A stretch of 25,383 nt of DNA from Clostridia bacterium (GCA_017408535.1 JAFQUL010000230.1:1-25383), one strand, 5' to 3'. Positions 7,762 to 15,784 are shown, counted from the stretch's first letter. Notes: generated from the letters alone by a model not told the origin. Numbers and translations are program-made.

Positions 7762-9477
7762 TCACTTGTTTGTGTTCCGTCCGAATTCCATCAGGTCGCG
7801 GGCGGCATCAAGGGTCTTTTCGGTAAGGTCCACTCCGCCGATTATTCTCGCCAGCTCTCTGACTCTGTCCTCTCCCTCAAGGTCGCTGACCGCCGTTTCG
7901 GCACGGCCGTTTATCTCGTCCTTTCGGATGAGACAGTGCTTGTCCGCCAGGGCCGCTATCTGTGCCGAATGGGTCACGCAGAACACCTGGGTCTTCTCTG
8001 CTATCTCCTTCAGCTTAACTCCTATCTTCTGTGAGGTACTGCCGGATATTCCGGTATCTATCTCATCATAGACCACGGTATCCGTTCCGGCACGGTCGGT
8101 AAGAACGCTCTTCAGCGCCAGCATTATTCTTGACAGCTCACCGCCGGATGCTATCCGTGACAGAGGCATCAGCGGCTCACCGGGGTTTGTGGAGATAAGA
8201 AACTCCATCTCGTCACAGCCGCTTCTCTGCAAACGTATCTGTCCGTCCGGATGGGTGCTTTCCTTCACCTCGGCTGAGAAACGGATATTCTTCATATCAA
8301 GATATCTGAGAGTGTCAAGTATCTCCGCCTCTATCCGCTTGCCTGCCTGCCGTCTGGTCTCGCTGAGACGTTTTGCGGCGGCAATGGCTCTGCCCCGTGC
8401 CTCGGTATATTCGGCGGCAAGAGCGGCCATTCTGTTTTCCGAATCAAGAAGAGCCTCAATGGTCTCGGCATTCTTCTTTCTGTGGAGAAGAACCTCTTCT
8501 ACCGTCTCACCGTATTTACGCTTGAGCCGCTCGATCTTGTCAAGCCGCTCCTCGGTACGGTCAAGAGCCTCGGTGGGGTCCCCGTCACAGCCGTCAAGCA
8601 GGCTGTGTGCTCTCTCTGCAATATCCTCAAGCTCGTACTTTATCTCCTCCAGCCGTGCGGAGAGCTTGTCCGCATCAGGCATAACTCCCTCAAGGGCATC
8701 AAAGGCAGCTCCCGCCCTCTCGATAAGATAAGAAGCGGTAACACCCTTTTCACTGCTGTACAGAGCCTTATAGATAAGGCCTACCTGCTTTTTCAGACGG
8801 TCGAGATTTTCAAGCTTCTTTCTGTTTTCAAGAAGAGTCTCTTCCTCTCCCACCTTGGGCTTGACAGAGTCGATCTCGGCATTTTCCTTTTTCGCACGGT
8901 CAAGCTCGTACTGCTTAATATCTTCCTTTTGTCTGAGCTCCTTTATCCCGGCGGCTATCCCGGTCATCTCGGAATAGAGCCTTGCGTACTCATCCCTCTC
9001 TGCTCCGTTTTCTGCGTAAGCATCGAGAAATGAGATGTGAGCCGTGCTGTCAAGGAGCTTCTGGTTATCGTTCTGTCCGTGAATGTCGATAAGCAGACGC
9101 CCGACCTCTCTTCCGAGAGCGGCAGGCGCATTATGACCGCCGATCTTAGTCTGGGAGCGGAGATTGTCACCGCCGTCAAGGCTAACCGTCCTTGATAGGA
9201 ACAGTGCTCCGTCCTCATCGGGATAGACCTCAAGCTCAGAGAGCCGTTTGAGAGTATCCCCGTCTATATCGGTAAACATAGCAACTACCGACGCTCTCTC
9301 CGCCCCGGTGCGGATCAGCTCCTTTGAGGCGCGTCCGCCCATAAGCAGATCCAGTCCGTCGATTATCATCGACTTACCTGCACCGGTCTCACCTGTAAGC
9401 GCGGTAAAGCCGCGGTGAAACTCTATCTCGGCATCCTTGATCACGGCAATATTTTCTATATGAAGCGATCGAAGCAT
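7762..9477 (-). CDS. recN: DNA repair protein RecN
   Basis: RecN is an SMC-like ATPase that acts early in double-strand-break repair by recombination. The 571-residue protein has the P-loop GETGAGKS at 29-36 and a long central coiled-coil rich in Glu, Lys and Leu (about 150-370). The ABC-type signature ASGGELSRIMLALK lies near 440-453, Walker B is TVVYDEIDTGIS at 467-478, and the H-loop VTHSAQIAA follows. Length is normal for the family and no frame break is seen. The ATG at 9477 follows a GGAGGATAGAA ribosome binding site and lies 28 bp after argR. The argR-recN pairing is typical of Firmicutes and is the last visible part of the long nusB operon. Confidence 0.97.
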   Translation of the reverse strand: MLRSLHIENIAVIKDAEIEFHRGFTALTGETGAGKSMIIDGLDLLMGGRASKELIRTGAERASVVAMFTDIDGDTLKRLSELEVYPDEDGALFLSRTVSLDGGDNLRSQTKIGGHNAPAALGREVGRLLIDIHGQNDNQKLLDSTAHISFLDAYAENGAERDEYARLYSEMTGIAAGIKELRQKEDIKQYELDRAKKENAEIDSVKPKVGEEETLLENRKKLENLDRLKKQVGLIYKALYSSEKGVTASYLIERAGAAFDALEGVMPDADKLSARLEEIKYELEDIAERAHSLLDGCDGDPTEALDRTEERLDKIERLKRKYGETVEEVLLHRKKNAETIEALLDSENRMAALAAEYTEARGRAIAAAKRLSETRRQAGKRIEAEILDTLRYLDMKNIRFSAEVKESTHPDGQIRLQRSGCDEMEFLISTNPGEPLMPLSRIASGGELSRIMLALKSVLTDRAGTDTVVYDEIDTGISGSTSQKIGVKLKEIAEKTQVFCVTHSAQIAALADKHCLIRKDEINGRAETAVSDLEGEDRVRELARIIGGVDLTEKTLDAARDLMEFGRNTNK

Positions 9478-9505
9478 TTCTATCCTCCACGTTACCGTGA
9501 CGGCA

Positions 9506-9961
9506 TTATACCGTCTTTATCATTCGCTTTATGTTCTGGGAGACCACAGCCGCAGATCTCTCGTCTCTTGTGACCACCATAATGGTATCGTCGCCTGCGA
9601 TACAGCCGATTATCATACTGTTATCCACCGCATCGATACCTGTGGCAACCGCCTGTGCAAGACCCGGGTAGGTCTTGATGACCACAATGTTGACGGCACT
9701 TTCGACCGAGATTATCGACTCTGTCAGCGCACCGTTGAACTTTACCGATGCGGTAGTCTCAGAGACGGTGGGGGGAACGTATTTGTAGCTTCCCTTTCCC
9801 GTCACCACACGGGCGAGCTTCAGCTCTCTTATATCTCTTGAAATGGTAGCCTGGGTCACGTCAAAGCCGCTCTCCCTCAGCTTTTCCATAAGCATCTCCT
9901 GAGTTCCTATATCGTAAAGAGATATAAGCTCAAGTATTTTTCCCTGTCTTCTGTTTTTCAT
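9506..9961 (-). CDS. argR: Arginine repressor ArgR/AhrC
   Basis: This hexameric arginine-sensing regulator represses arginine synthesis and activates catabolism in many Firmicutes. It has 151 residues, the family norm. The N-terminal winged HTH contains VTQATISRDIRELKLARV (about 35-52), which is the DNA-recognition region. The C-terminal oligomerisation and arginine-binding domain carries GCIAGDDTIMVV (119-130), whose Asp pair contacts arginine. It lies 26 bp after nadK and 28 bp before recN, so it is co-transcribed with both. Its ribosome binding site (AAGGATC) is weak and distant. A palindrome resembling an ARG box lies upstream of nadK, so autoregulation of this cistron is possible. Confidence 0.96.
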   Translation of the reverse strand: MKNRRQGKILELISLYDIGTQEMLMEKLRESGFDVTQATISRDIRELKLARVVTGKGSYKYVPPTVSETTASVKFNGALTESIISVESAVNIVVIKTYPGLAQAVATGIDAVDNSMIIGCIAGDDTIMVVTRDERSAAVVSQNIKRMIKTV

Positions 9962-9987
9962 TAATATATACCGATCCTTATTATGAT

Positions 9988-10842
9988 CTACTTTTGAGTT
10001 TCGGAGGTTCTTTTTCTCATTACCTGGTAAAATGCGTTTTTCTTCAGGTCGATGAGTTTGGTGGTATATCCCGAGCGGGTTATGACTACCCTGTCCCCTT
10101 CACCGAGGGTGTAGCTCTCCTTGCCGTCCACCGTCAGATACCACTCGCCGACACCTGCAGATGAAGCGGTAAACTCCGCTCCCCCCGAGAAAACTATCGG
10201 TCTGGTGCTGAGGAAATGAGGACATACCGGAGTGACCGCAACCGCATCAAGCACCGGGTCAATGACCGAGCCTCCTGCCGTCATTGAATAGGCGGTAGAG
10301 CCGGTGGGGGTAGCAAATATCAGTCCGTCTGCACGGTACTCTCCCACAAGCTCTGAGTTGCACTCAAGCAAAATATCTATCATTCTTGAGGTAGCCCCGC
10401 GGGAAATAACTATCTCATTGAGAGCGGGCGGAGTGATCTCACCGTCTCCGTTCTCCCTTACTATCCTTGCCTCAAGCATCATTCTTCTGTCAACGGAATA
10501 TCCCCCGTCAAAGAGCTTGCCGAGAAGGGAAAGCTCATCCGGCTCAAGAGAGGCCATATACCCCACCCTGCCGAGATTGATGCCCAGCACCGGGATCCCA
10601 CGGGAATACGCGGTTCTCGCGGCATCAAGTATACTGCCGTCCCCACCGAGGACTATAATAACGTCAGCACCGTCGGTCAGGTCATCACTGAGATATGTAA
10701 CTCCCTCCGTTATTCCGGAGGAGCGGTGCTCCTCTGACATATATATTTCCGCACCGTATTTCTTAAGCTCCTCGACCACGAGCGCCGTGCACCTGTAGCC
10801 GGGGTCCTTTATACTGTTTGGTGAAATTACCGTTTTTTTCAT
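9988..10842 (-). CDS. nadK: NAD kinase
   Basis: The enzyme phosphorylates NAD to NADP in the cytosol. The product is 284 residues. It contains the kinase-family GGDGS motif at 66-70 followed by ILDAAR, GINLGRVGYMASLEPDEL at about 87-104, and the NAD-binding stretch DGLIFATPTGSTAYSMTAGG in the C-terminal half. The gene lies 71 bp after tlyA; that spacer is very AT-rich and contains a TATAAT box, suggesting a separate start for nadK-argR-recN in addition to read-through from the nusB promoter. The ribosome binding site before the ATG is poor (AAAGG about 14 bases away), so translation may be modest. Confidence 0.95.
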   Translation of the reverse strand: MKKTVISPNSIKDPGYRCTALVVEELKKYGAEIYMSEEHRSSGITEGVTYLSDDLTDGADVIIVLGGDGSILDAARTAYSRGIPVLGINLGRVGYMASLEPDELSLLGKLFDGGYSVDRRMMLEARIVRENGDGEITPPALNEIVISRGATSRMIDILLECNSELVGEYRADGLIFATPTGSTAYSMTAGGSVIDPVLDAVAVTPVCPHFLSTRPIVFSGGAEFTASSAGVGEWYLTVDGKESYTLGEGDRVVITRSGYTTKLIDLKKNAFYQVMRKRTSETQK

Positions 10843-10864
10843 AACTTACAACTGTACCTTTCGC

Positions 10865-10893
10865 ATTATAGGCTGAAAATAAATTTGGAAAAT
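10865..10893 (-). promoter_or_regulatory. Probable internal promoter for nadK-argR-recN
   Basis: A TATAAT box (10870-10865, minus strand) lies in the AT-rich spacer before nadK. The matching -35 position reads only ATTTTC, so support rests on the -10 box, the AT-rich upstream DNA and the 71-bp gap in an otherwise tight operon. Confidence 0.45.
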
Positions 10894-10901
10894 AAATTTT
10901 C

Positions 10902-10916
10902 TGAAAATATTTTTCA
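10902..10916. promoter_or_regulatory. ARG-box-like palindrome upstream of nadK-argR-recN
   Basis: TGAAAATATTTTTCA (arms TGAAAA/TTTTCA, three-base centre) resembles the TGAAT-N4-ATTCA arginine operator core, but with AA in place of the AT step. A second TGAAAAT half-site lies at 10874-10880. The palindrome overlaps the tlyA stop codon and sits just upstream of the internal promoter. AT-rich palindromes arise easily by chance, so this is tentative. Confidence 0.3.
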
Positions 10917-11696
10917 AACCTCCAGCTCACGGAATATCTCCTTGAGATCGGGCAGAAGAGCGGTAGTACCGATATACCGATACACCGATAGAAACTCTCT
11001 GTTTCCGTCACCGCCGAGTATGGGGGAATTCATAACGCCGAGGAGAGAAAAACCGCTCTCTGCCGCGGCGGTCACCGTTTTCTCGATGGCCTTGCGGTAT
11101 CCCTTTTTATCCTTGACTATACCGCCCCGGCCCACGTACTCACGTCCTGCCTCAAACTGGGGCTTTATAAGTGAGGCAAATACCGCACCCTCCTCGCAAA
11201 GCTCGGGCAGGGCGGGAATTATGGCGGTCTGGGATATAAAGGAAACGTCCATGGTTATAAGAGATATCCTCTCACCGCCCACCGTCTCCGGGGTAAGGTT
11301 TCTCGCATTGAAACCCTCGATGTTGATAACTCTCGCATCAGAGAGGAGCTCCTCTGCCAGCTGTCCGTGACCGGAATCCACAGCGTACACACGCTTTGCT
11401 CCGCGGTTCAGCATACACTGGGTAAAACCGCCGGTGGATGCACCTACGTCAAGGGCGATCCTGTCTCGCACGTCTACCGAGAAGCGGTCGAATGCCGCCG
11501 CTATCTTTTTTCCTGCACGGCTGACGTATTCTCTGTCGTATCCCTCTACTCTCGGGGTCTCCCCCTCCGGGATGTCCTCAGATGACTTTTTTATCTGTCT
11601 GTCACCCAGATATACAGTCCCCATTTCTATCATCCTCTGCGCCTCGGTGCGGCTTTTTGCCAGTCCCGCCTCGCAGAGCAGCTTATCGGCTCTCAT
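10914..11696 (-). CDS. tlyA: TlyA family rRNA (cytidine-2'-O)-methyltransferase
   Basis: Members of this family carry an S4 RNA-binding domain and an FtsJ-like SAM methyltransferase domain. Mycobacterial TlyA 2'-O-methylates cytidines in 16S and 23S rRNA; many entries are named hemolysin A. The S4 domain occupies about residues 1-60 (MRADKLLCEAGLAKSRTEAQ). SAM motif I is ALDVGASTGGFTQCML near residue 79, followed by VYAVDSGHGQL. Total length of 260 is normal. The ATG at 11696 directly follows the ispA stop (TGAATG), so translation is likely coupled. Whether both rRNAs are targets here cannot be told from sequence alone. Confidence 0.93.
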   Translation of the reverse strand: MRADKLLCEAGLAKSRTEAQRMIEMGTVYLGDRQIKKSSEDIPEGETPRVEGYDREYVSRAGKKIAAAFDRFSVDVRDRIALDVGASTGGFTQCMLNRGAKRVYAVDSGHGQLAEELLSDARVINIEGFNARNLTPETVGGERISLITMDVSFISQTAIIPALPELCEEGAVFASLIKPQFEAGREYVGRGGIVKDKKGYRKAIEKTVTAAAESGFSLLGVMNSPILGGDGNREFLSVYRYIGTTALLPDLKEIFRELEV

Positions 11697-12581
11697 TCAG
11701 CTCTTTCTGACAAGCAGATAATCTGCAAGAGCCACAAGAACCTCGTTGTTCTCAATGTCTTTGATTGCGTTCTTTGCCTCAAAGGTAAGAAGCTCCGCAC
11801 GTCTGTGAGCCTCGTATATGCTCATAAAGGAGAGGAAGGTGGTCTTTCCCTCACGTCTGTCGGTACCAACCGGCTTACCGAGGATAGCCTCATCTCCGTC
11901 CGCATCCAGAATATCGTCGATCACCTGGAAGGCAAGGCCTATGCTCTCTGCATACTTCACCGCCGCATCAAAGCTGCTGCCTGACCTGCAGCCTGCCGCA
12001 AGAGCGCCCAGCTCAGCGGAAAGACGGATAAGAGCACCCGTCTTTTTCTCATGCATCTTAAGCAGCATCTCATAGCTGTGGGGAGTCTCCTCTCCTATCA
12101 TATCCAGCACCTGACCGCCTATCATACCGTGGCAGCCTGCTCTCTCTGACAGAAGCTTTACCGCAGTGAGATTTATTTCAGATGACAGAACGGGATTTGA
12201 TGCCGCCGCACCGAAGGCGTGAGTGAGAAGCGCATCTCCCGCAAGGAGAGCCATTGCCTCGCCGTACACCTTGTGGCTTGTAGGCTTGCCGCGTCTTAAG
12301 TCATCGTTATCCATACAGGGCAGGTCGTCGTGGATAAGAGAGTAGCAGTGTATCATCTCCACCGCCGCCGCATAAGGAAGCGCCGCTGACACGTCCCCAC
12401 CCAGCATCTCGCACACCTTGAGGGTGATGAAGGGTCTTATCCGCTTGCCCCCCGCCATTGCGCTGTATCTTACTGCTTCAAATATTACCGGATAATCGGG
12501 GTCAGACTCGGGAAGAAGTCTCGAAAGCTCTTTCTCGGTCAGCTCCGCCGCTATCTTAAGCTCGTTCTTTATATCGGTCAT
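11697..12581 (-). CDS. ispA: Short-chain polyprenyl diphosphate synthase (farnesyl diphosphate synthase type)
   Basis: The enzyme condenses IPP with allylic diphosphates to make farnesyl or geranyl diphosphate for undecaprenyl carrier and quinone synthesis. The 294-residue protein has the GGKRIRP IPP-binding motif at 44-50. The first Asp-rich motif is DDLPCMDNDDLRRG at 85-98, and the second is VIDDILDADGD in the C-terminal half. Length and first-motif context fit the IspA-type FPP synthases, but the exact chain length made is inferred. The ATG at 12581 has GGAG eleven bases upstream and lies 30 bp after xseB. dxs, which usually follows ispA in this clostridial cluster, is not present. Confidence 0.94.
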   Translation of the reverse strand: MTDIKNELKIAAELTEKELSRLLPESDPDYPVIFEAVRYSAMAGGKRIRPFITLKVCEMLGGDVSAALPYAAAVEMIHCYSLIHDDLPCMDNDDLRRGKPTSHKVYGEAMALLAGDALLTHAFGAAASNPVLSSEINLTAVKLLSERAGCHGMIGGQVLDMIGEETPHSYEMLLKMHEKKTGALIRLSAELGALAAGCRSGSSFDAAVKYAESIGLAFQVIDDILDADGDEAILGKPVGTDRREGKTTFLSFMSIYEAHRRAELLTFEAKNAIKDIENNEVLVALADYLLVRKS

Positions 12582-12611
12582 TTCAGAATCATCTCCGTAT
12601 CAGTAGATTAC

Positions 12612-12845
12612 TTATTCTCCCGCCTCAAAGGGGGTCTCACCGTCCTTGGTAAGAAGGGTTATTTTCTGCTGTACCGCATCCAGCTTGCTGTTGCAGGTCT
12701 TTACCAGCTCGACGCCTTCCTCGAACAGCACAAGTGAATCGTCAAGAGGAACACTTCCGCTCTCAAGCATACGTACTATCTTCTCAAGACGTTCTACCGC
12801 CTCCTCGAAGGAGATATCTTTTTTTGTCTTCTTTCCGTCGCTCAT
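12612..12845 (-). CDS. xseB: Exodeoxyribonuclease VII small subunit
   Basis: This is the 77-residue small subunit of the exonuclease that trims single-stranded DNA. It shows the whole family pattern: SFEEAVERLEKIVRMLESGSVPLDDSLVLFEEGVELVKTC, given here only as landmarks FEEA near 13, LEKIV near 20, LDDSL near 38 and FEEGVEL near 45. It is a helical hairpin that coats the coiled coil of XseA. The gene starts two bases after the xseA stop, as expected for a stoichiometric partner. Confidence 0.95.
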   Translation of the reverse strand: MSDGKKTKKDISFEEAVERLEKIVRMLESGSVPLDDSLVLFEEGVELVKTCNSKLDAVQQKITLLTKDGETPFEAGE

Positions 12846-12847
12846 TT

Positions 12848-14068
12848 TTATTTATCCTCCGTATATTTGCCTGTGACTGCCGCACCGATCTCACCGTCTG
12901 ACATCTTAAGACGTATGCTGTCACCTAAGGAAAGCTGCTCCGCACTCTTGACCACCCGTCCGTCCTCGGAAAATACCGCACTGTAGCCGCGGGATATTAC
13001 CGAAAGGGGGCTCAGCGCATCCAGCTTGCCCGCAAGCGCGGCAAGAGCGGCTCTGCCCTTTCCCTCAGACAGCTTTGCTCCGCTCTCCATCCGTGAGGAA
13101 AGAGAGAGCACCGCCATCCGCTTGTCATCTATCATATTCGAGGGACTGCTCATCACACGGCTGCGTGACAGCAGCTCCACCCGTCCTCGGTAAGACTCAA
13201 GCACACCCGAAACGAAAGAAGTCATTCTGTCGGAAAGACCTCTGACCCTGCGCACAAGCTCCAGCCTGTCAGGTACCGCCAGCTCTGCCGCCGCAGAGGG
13301 GGTAGGCGCCCGACGGTCAGAAACGAAATCGCATATAGTAAAGTCGGTCTCATGCCCCACCGCCGAGATTATCGGTATATGGGACTCGGCGATGGCCCTT
13401 GCGAGCCCCTCGTCGTTAAAGGCCCACAGATCCTCGATAGATCCGCCGCCGCGACCGATTATTATAACGTCTGCCGTGTTTCTCTCGTTCATATATCTGA
13501 CAGCCGCAGTCAGCTGACGTGGTGCTTCCTCACCCTGAACGGCAACGCCGCATATCTCAACCTCAGCCATAGGATACCTGCGGCCGAGGACGTTGATTAT
13601 ATCTCTTACCGCCGCTCCGGTAGGTGAGGTTATCACTCCGATCCGACGGGGACAGAGAGGAAGCCGCTTCTTCCGTGACTCATCAAAAAGTCCTTCGGAG
13701 GCAAGCTTTTCCTTAAGCCGTTCAAATGCGGCATAAAGAGCACCCACACCGTCAGGCTCCATTGTATCTGCATATAGCTGATACTGACCGTCTCTGACGA
13801 ATACCGAGATCCGACCGCTGACCACTACCTTCATTCCGTTTGCGGGAATGAACTTCAGCCTCATGGCAGAGGAGCGGAACATCACAGTTTTAAGGAGTCC
13901 CGTCTCATCCTTTAAGGTGAAATACAGATGCCCTGTTTTATAGTGATTTGTGAAGTTGGATATCTCGCCGCGCACAAGCACTGAGGAAAGATTGCAGTCT
14001 GACTCCACCAGCATCTTCATGTACTCGTTTATCTGGCTGACAGTTACCGCCTGCCTTGTCTCATACAC
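12848..14068 (-). CDS. xseA: Exodeoxyribonuclease VII large subunit
   Basis: The catalytic subunit degrades single-stranded DNA from both ends in a metal-independent manner. It is 406 residues, in the normal range for Gram-positive versions. An N-terminal OB-fold (about 1-110) carries the GHLYFTLKDETG motif. The nuclease core has RIGVITSPTGAAVRDI, VIIIGRGGGSIEDLWAFNDE and ISAVGHETDFTICDFVSDRRAPTP (shown here as landmarks in order). A coiled-coil C-terminus follows, where XseB binds. The start is GTG at 14068, eight bases after a strong AAGGAGG. An ATG-initiated shorter form would lose the first strand of the OB-fold, so GTG is preferred. Confidence 0.96.
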   Translation of the reverse strand: MYETRQAVTVSQINEYMKMLVESDCNLSSVLVRGEISNFTNHYKTGHLYFTLKDETGLLKTVMFRSSAMRLKFIPANGMKVVVSGRISVFVRDGQYQLYADTMEPDGVGALYAAFERLKEKLASEGLFDESRKKRLPLCPRRIGVITSPTGAAVRDIINVLGRRYPMAEVEICGVAVQGEEAPRQLTAAVRYMNERNTADVIIIGRGGGSIEDLWAFNDEGLARAIAESHIPIISAVGHETDFTICDFVSDRRAPTPSAAAELAVPDRLELVRRVRGLSDRMTSFVSGVLESYRGRVELLSRSRVMSSPSNMIDDKRMAVLSLSSRMESGAKLSEGKGRAALAALAGKLDALSPLSVISRGYSAVFSEDGRVVKSAEQLSLGDSIRLKMSDGEIGAAVTGKYTEDK

Positions 14069-14092
14069 AGTCTATTCCTCCTTCACGTAATT

Positions 14093-15052
14093 TTATCTCA
14101 TCTTCAAATACTTTTCCGCCGTCAGCAGTGCCACGCCAGCGGCATTGTCGGCTGAGAACCGGGGCTCGGCAAAGAAGCATCCGTCCCCTGCAAGCATTTT
14201 TTTGATCCTTCCGTTGCTCATTACTCCCCCCGAGTAAAGGATCTTACCCCCCGGGAGTATCTCTCTTGCACCCTCGGTGAGTCGGGTGAGAGTCCGTCCG
14301 ATAAAGTCGAGAGTAAATACGGATATATATCCCGCACTTCTGCCCTCGTCCATCATTTTCCTTGTGATATTCTCAACACCCGACAGATTGCAGTCAAGAC
14401 CGCTGACAGATATCCTTGCTCTCTCAGGCATCTCGCCCGAGTACTCATCTGCCGCCGCCTCCATCCACCGTCCTGCCGGGAAAGGCATACCGAGCATAAC
14501 TCCCGTCCTGTCGATGGCCTGCCCACAGCTGATATCCCGTGTGCCGCCAAGAAGCTCCACCGAATAGCCGCCGTCAGTGAGAGTTGCCCTGACCACCTCG
14601 GTAGTACCGCCGGACACGTGAAAGGCAATAAAGCTCTCTCCCTCAGACACCTCCATTCCCGACGAGTAGACCGCCGCGCGGATGTGACCCGCCTGGTGGG
14701 AAAAGGAGTAGAGAGCTGCTCCGGCTGATGCCGCCGCGGCACTTGCCGCTACCTCACCGGTGAGGAAGCAGGGCATATACGAGCCCTCTGCGTCTCTCGG
14801 GGCAGAGGAATAGCCTACCGCCGCCGGACTCTCTCCCGAAAGAAGCTCCTTTGCTTCTCCGAGCAGATGGGGAAGATTCTTTACGTGGGCAAAAACCGCA
14901 TCGCTCTGCCTCAGACCCCGCTCCCCTGCCTTTACCGGCAGAGGCGCTTTAAGGTTTGCCGTCACGGACAGCTCACCGCCGCAGAGCGACACTATCGCCA
15001 CTGAGGTAGTGTAATTGCTGGTATCTATTCCGAGAAAAAGCTCTCGCTTCAT
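14093..15052 (-). CDS. TsaD-related (peptidase M22 / Gcp-like) protein, paralogue
   Basis: This ASKHA-fold protein of 319 residues belongs to the TsaD/Kae1 superfamily, whose true TsaD member makes the t6A modification of tRNA. It keeps the fold marks: an N-terminal GIDTSNYTTSVAI loop (8-20) for ATP phosphate binding, the metal-site HQAGH at 119-123 (His119 and His123), a CGQAIDR-containing segment, and the C-terminal GGVMSNGRIKK and ADNAAGVALL loops. It is shorter and more divergent than canonical TsaD (about 335-340 residues). In many Clostridia an equivalent gene sits between nusB and xseA in addition to a real tsaD elsewhere. Its own role is not known to me. It overlaps nusB by four bases (ATGA) and precedes xseA by 24 bp. 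Confidence 0.85.
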   Translation of the reverse strand: MKRELFLGIDTSNYTTSVAIVSLCGGELSVTANLKAPLPVKAGERGLRQSDAVFAHVKNLPHLLGEAKELLSGESPAAVGYSSAPRDAEGSYMPCFLTGEVAASAAAASAGAALYSFSHQAGHIRAAVYSSGMEVSEGESFIAFHVSGGTTEVVRATLTDGGYSVELLGGTRDISCGQAIDRTGVMLGMPFPAGRWMEAAADEYSGEMPERARISVSGLDCNLSGVENITRKMMDEGRSAGYISVFTLDFIGRTLTRLTEGAREILPGGKILYSGGVMSNGRIKKMLAGDGCFFAEPRFSADNAAGVALLTAEKYLKMR

Positions 15053-15462
15053 TCTGCTTTGCCTGCCGACTTTTCCTTCATAACTGCATTGAGTATGCCG
15101 TTGATAAAGGATGCGGCGGCCTCATCGTCATAGGTCTTGGCAAGCTCCACCGCCTCGTTTATCGAAACGCTGTCCGGTACCGAGTCACAGTAAAGTATCT
15201 CGTAGGCTGACAGCCTCATAATGGCAAGAGAGACTCCGGACATTCTGTCCTTGCGCCAGCCGTGAGAATGCTTCTCTATCACAGCGTCAAGGTCGGCAAG
15301 GTGCTCGTATGCACCGAAGAATACCTCGCTGATGTATTCGTTACGTTCAAAATCCCTGCACTCCTCTGCATAGCGGATTATCTCCTCCGCCATCATACCC
15401 TTGTTGTATTCAAGCTCGAAAAGGAGTCCCATTGCAGTTTCTCTTGATTTACGTCTGTTCAT
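15049..15462 (-). CDS. nusB: Transcription antitermination factor NusB
   Basis: NusB binds the boxA element of nascent rRNA leaders with ribosomal protein S10 and promotes antitermination. The 137-residue all-helical protein begins MNRRKSRETAMGLLFELEY and includes DRMSGVSLAIMRLSAYEILY and SVSINEAVELAKTYDDEAAASFINGIL, which are typical NusB helices (quoted as landmarks). It is the first gene of the long minus-strand operon. The start at 15462 lies behind a GAGG box and immediately after a 7-bp hairpin in the leader, with a consensus promoter about 60 bp upstream. Confidence 0.94.
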   Translation of the reverse strand: MNRRKSRETAMGLLFELEYNKGMMAEEIIRYAEECRDFERNEYISEVFFGAYEHLADLDAVIEKHSHGWRKDRMSGVSLAIMRLSAYEILYCDSVPDSVSINEAVELAKTYDDEAAASFINGILNAVMKEKSAGKAE

Positions 15463-15472
15463 TTCTGAGCCT

Positions 15473-15491
15473 CTGCGGAGATTATCCGCAG
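15473..15491 (-). promoter_or_regulatory. Leader hairpin before nusB ribosome binding site
   Basis: A perfect 7-bp inverted repeat (CTGCGGA, five-base loop, TCCGCAG) lies in the nusB 5' leader. Its 3' arm ends just before the weak GAGG ribosome binding site, which is itself 7 bases from the ATG. There is no T-run, so it is not a terminator. It may stabilise the mRNA 5' end or tune access of ribosomes; the function is inferred. Confidence 0.45.
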
Positions 15492-15523
15492 CCTTTCTCT
15501 GTAAGTATATTAATCCGTATTAT

Positions 15524-15552
15524 ATTATATATATTTATACTCTAAAAGTCAA
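15524..15552 (-). promoter_or_regulatory. Sigma-A promoter of the nusB operon
   Basis: On the minus strand TTGACT (15552-15547) and TATAAT (15529-15524) are separated by exactly 17 bases, an almost perfect housekeeping promoter. Transcription should start near 15517, giving a leader of about 55 nt that contains the hairpin at 15473-15491. It is positioned to drive nusB through ispA and tlyA, and probably through recN. Confidence 0.85.
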
Positions 15553-15688
15553 TGAATAAAACGCATAAATATTCACTAATTCTGTCTCTGCGGCTATTTT
15601 TCTGCCTGTAGATCTTCTGTGAGATCATAAGGTGTTCTGTAGGATAAAAACCTTATTAAATTCTCAGCTGTCTGATGCGGGGTTTACG

Positions 15689-15711
15689 CAAAAGAAACAC
15701 ACAAAAGAAAC
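15689..15711. repeat. Short direct repeat, possible regulator site
   Basis: CAAAAGAAAC occurs twice with a 13-base period, upstream of the M20-gene promoter. Direct repeats of this kind can be binding sites for a regulator, but the sequence is A-rich and chance is a real alternative. Confidence 0.25.
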
Positions 15712-15755
15712 CTCCTCCTTTTACCGAAGATTCCGTGCAACACGCTCTACTCGGC

Positions 15756-15784
15756 TTGTAATGCGAAAAAATTTATGCTATAAT
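15756..15784 (+). promoter_or_regulatory. Sigma-A promoter of the M20 amidohydrolase gene
   Basis: TTGTAA (15756-15761), a 17-base spacer and TATAAT (15779-15784), with a TG extension one base before the -10 box. The start point should be near 15791, leaving a short leader with an AAGGGG ribosome binding site about 10 bases before the ATG at 15819. Confidence 0.8.

Noticed and set aside
7476..7826. A 116-codon plus-strand frame covering the gap and the 3' end of recN
   Set aside because: The translation is rich in Cys and Trp without pattern, and the frame runs antisense into recN. It looks like translation of a structured RNA.
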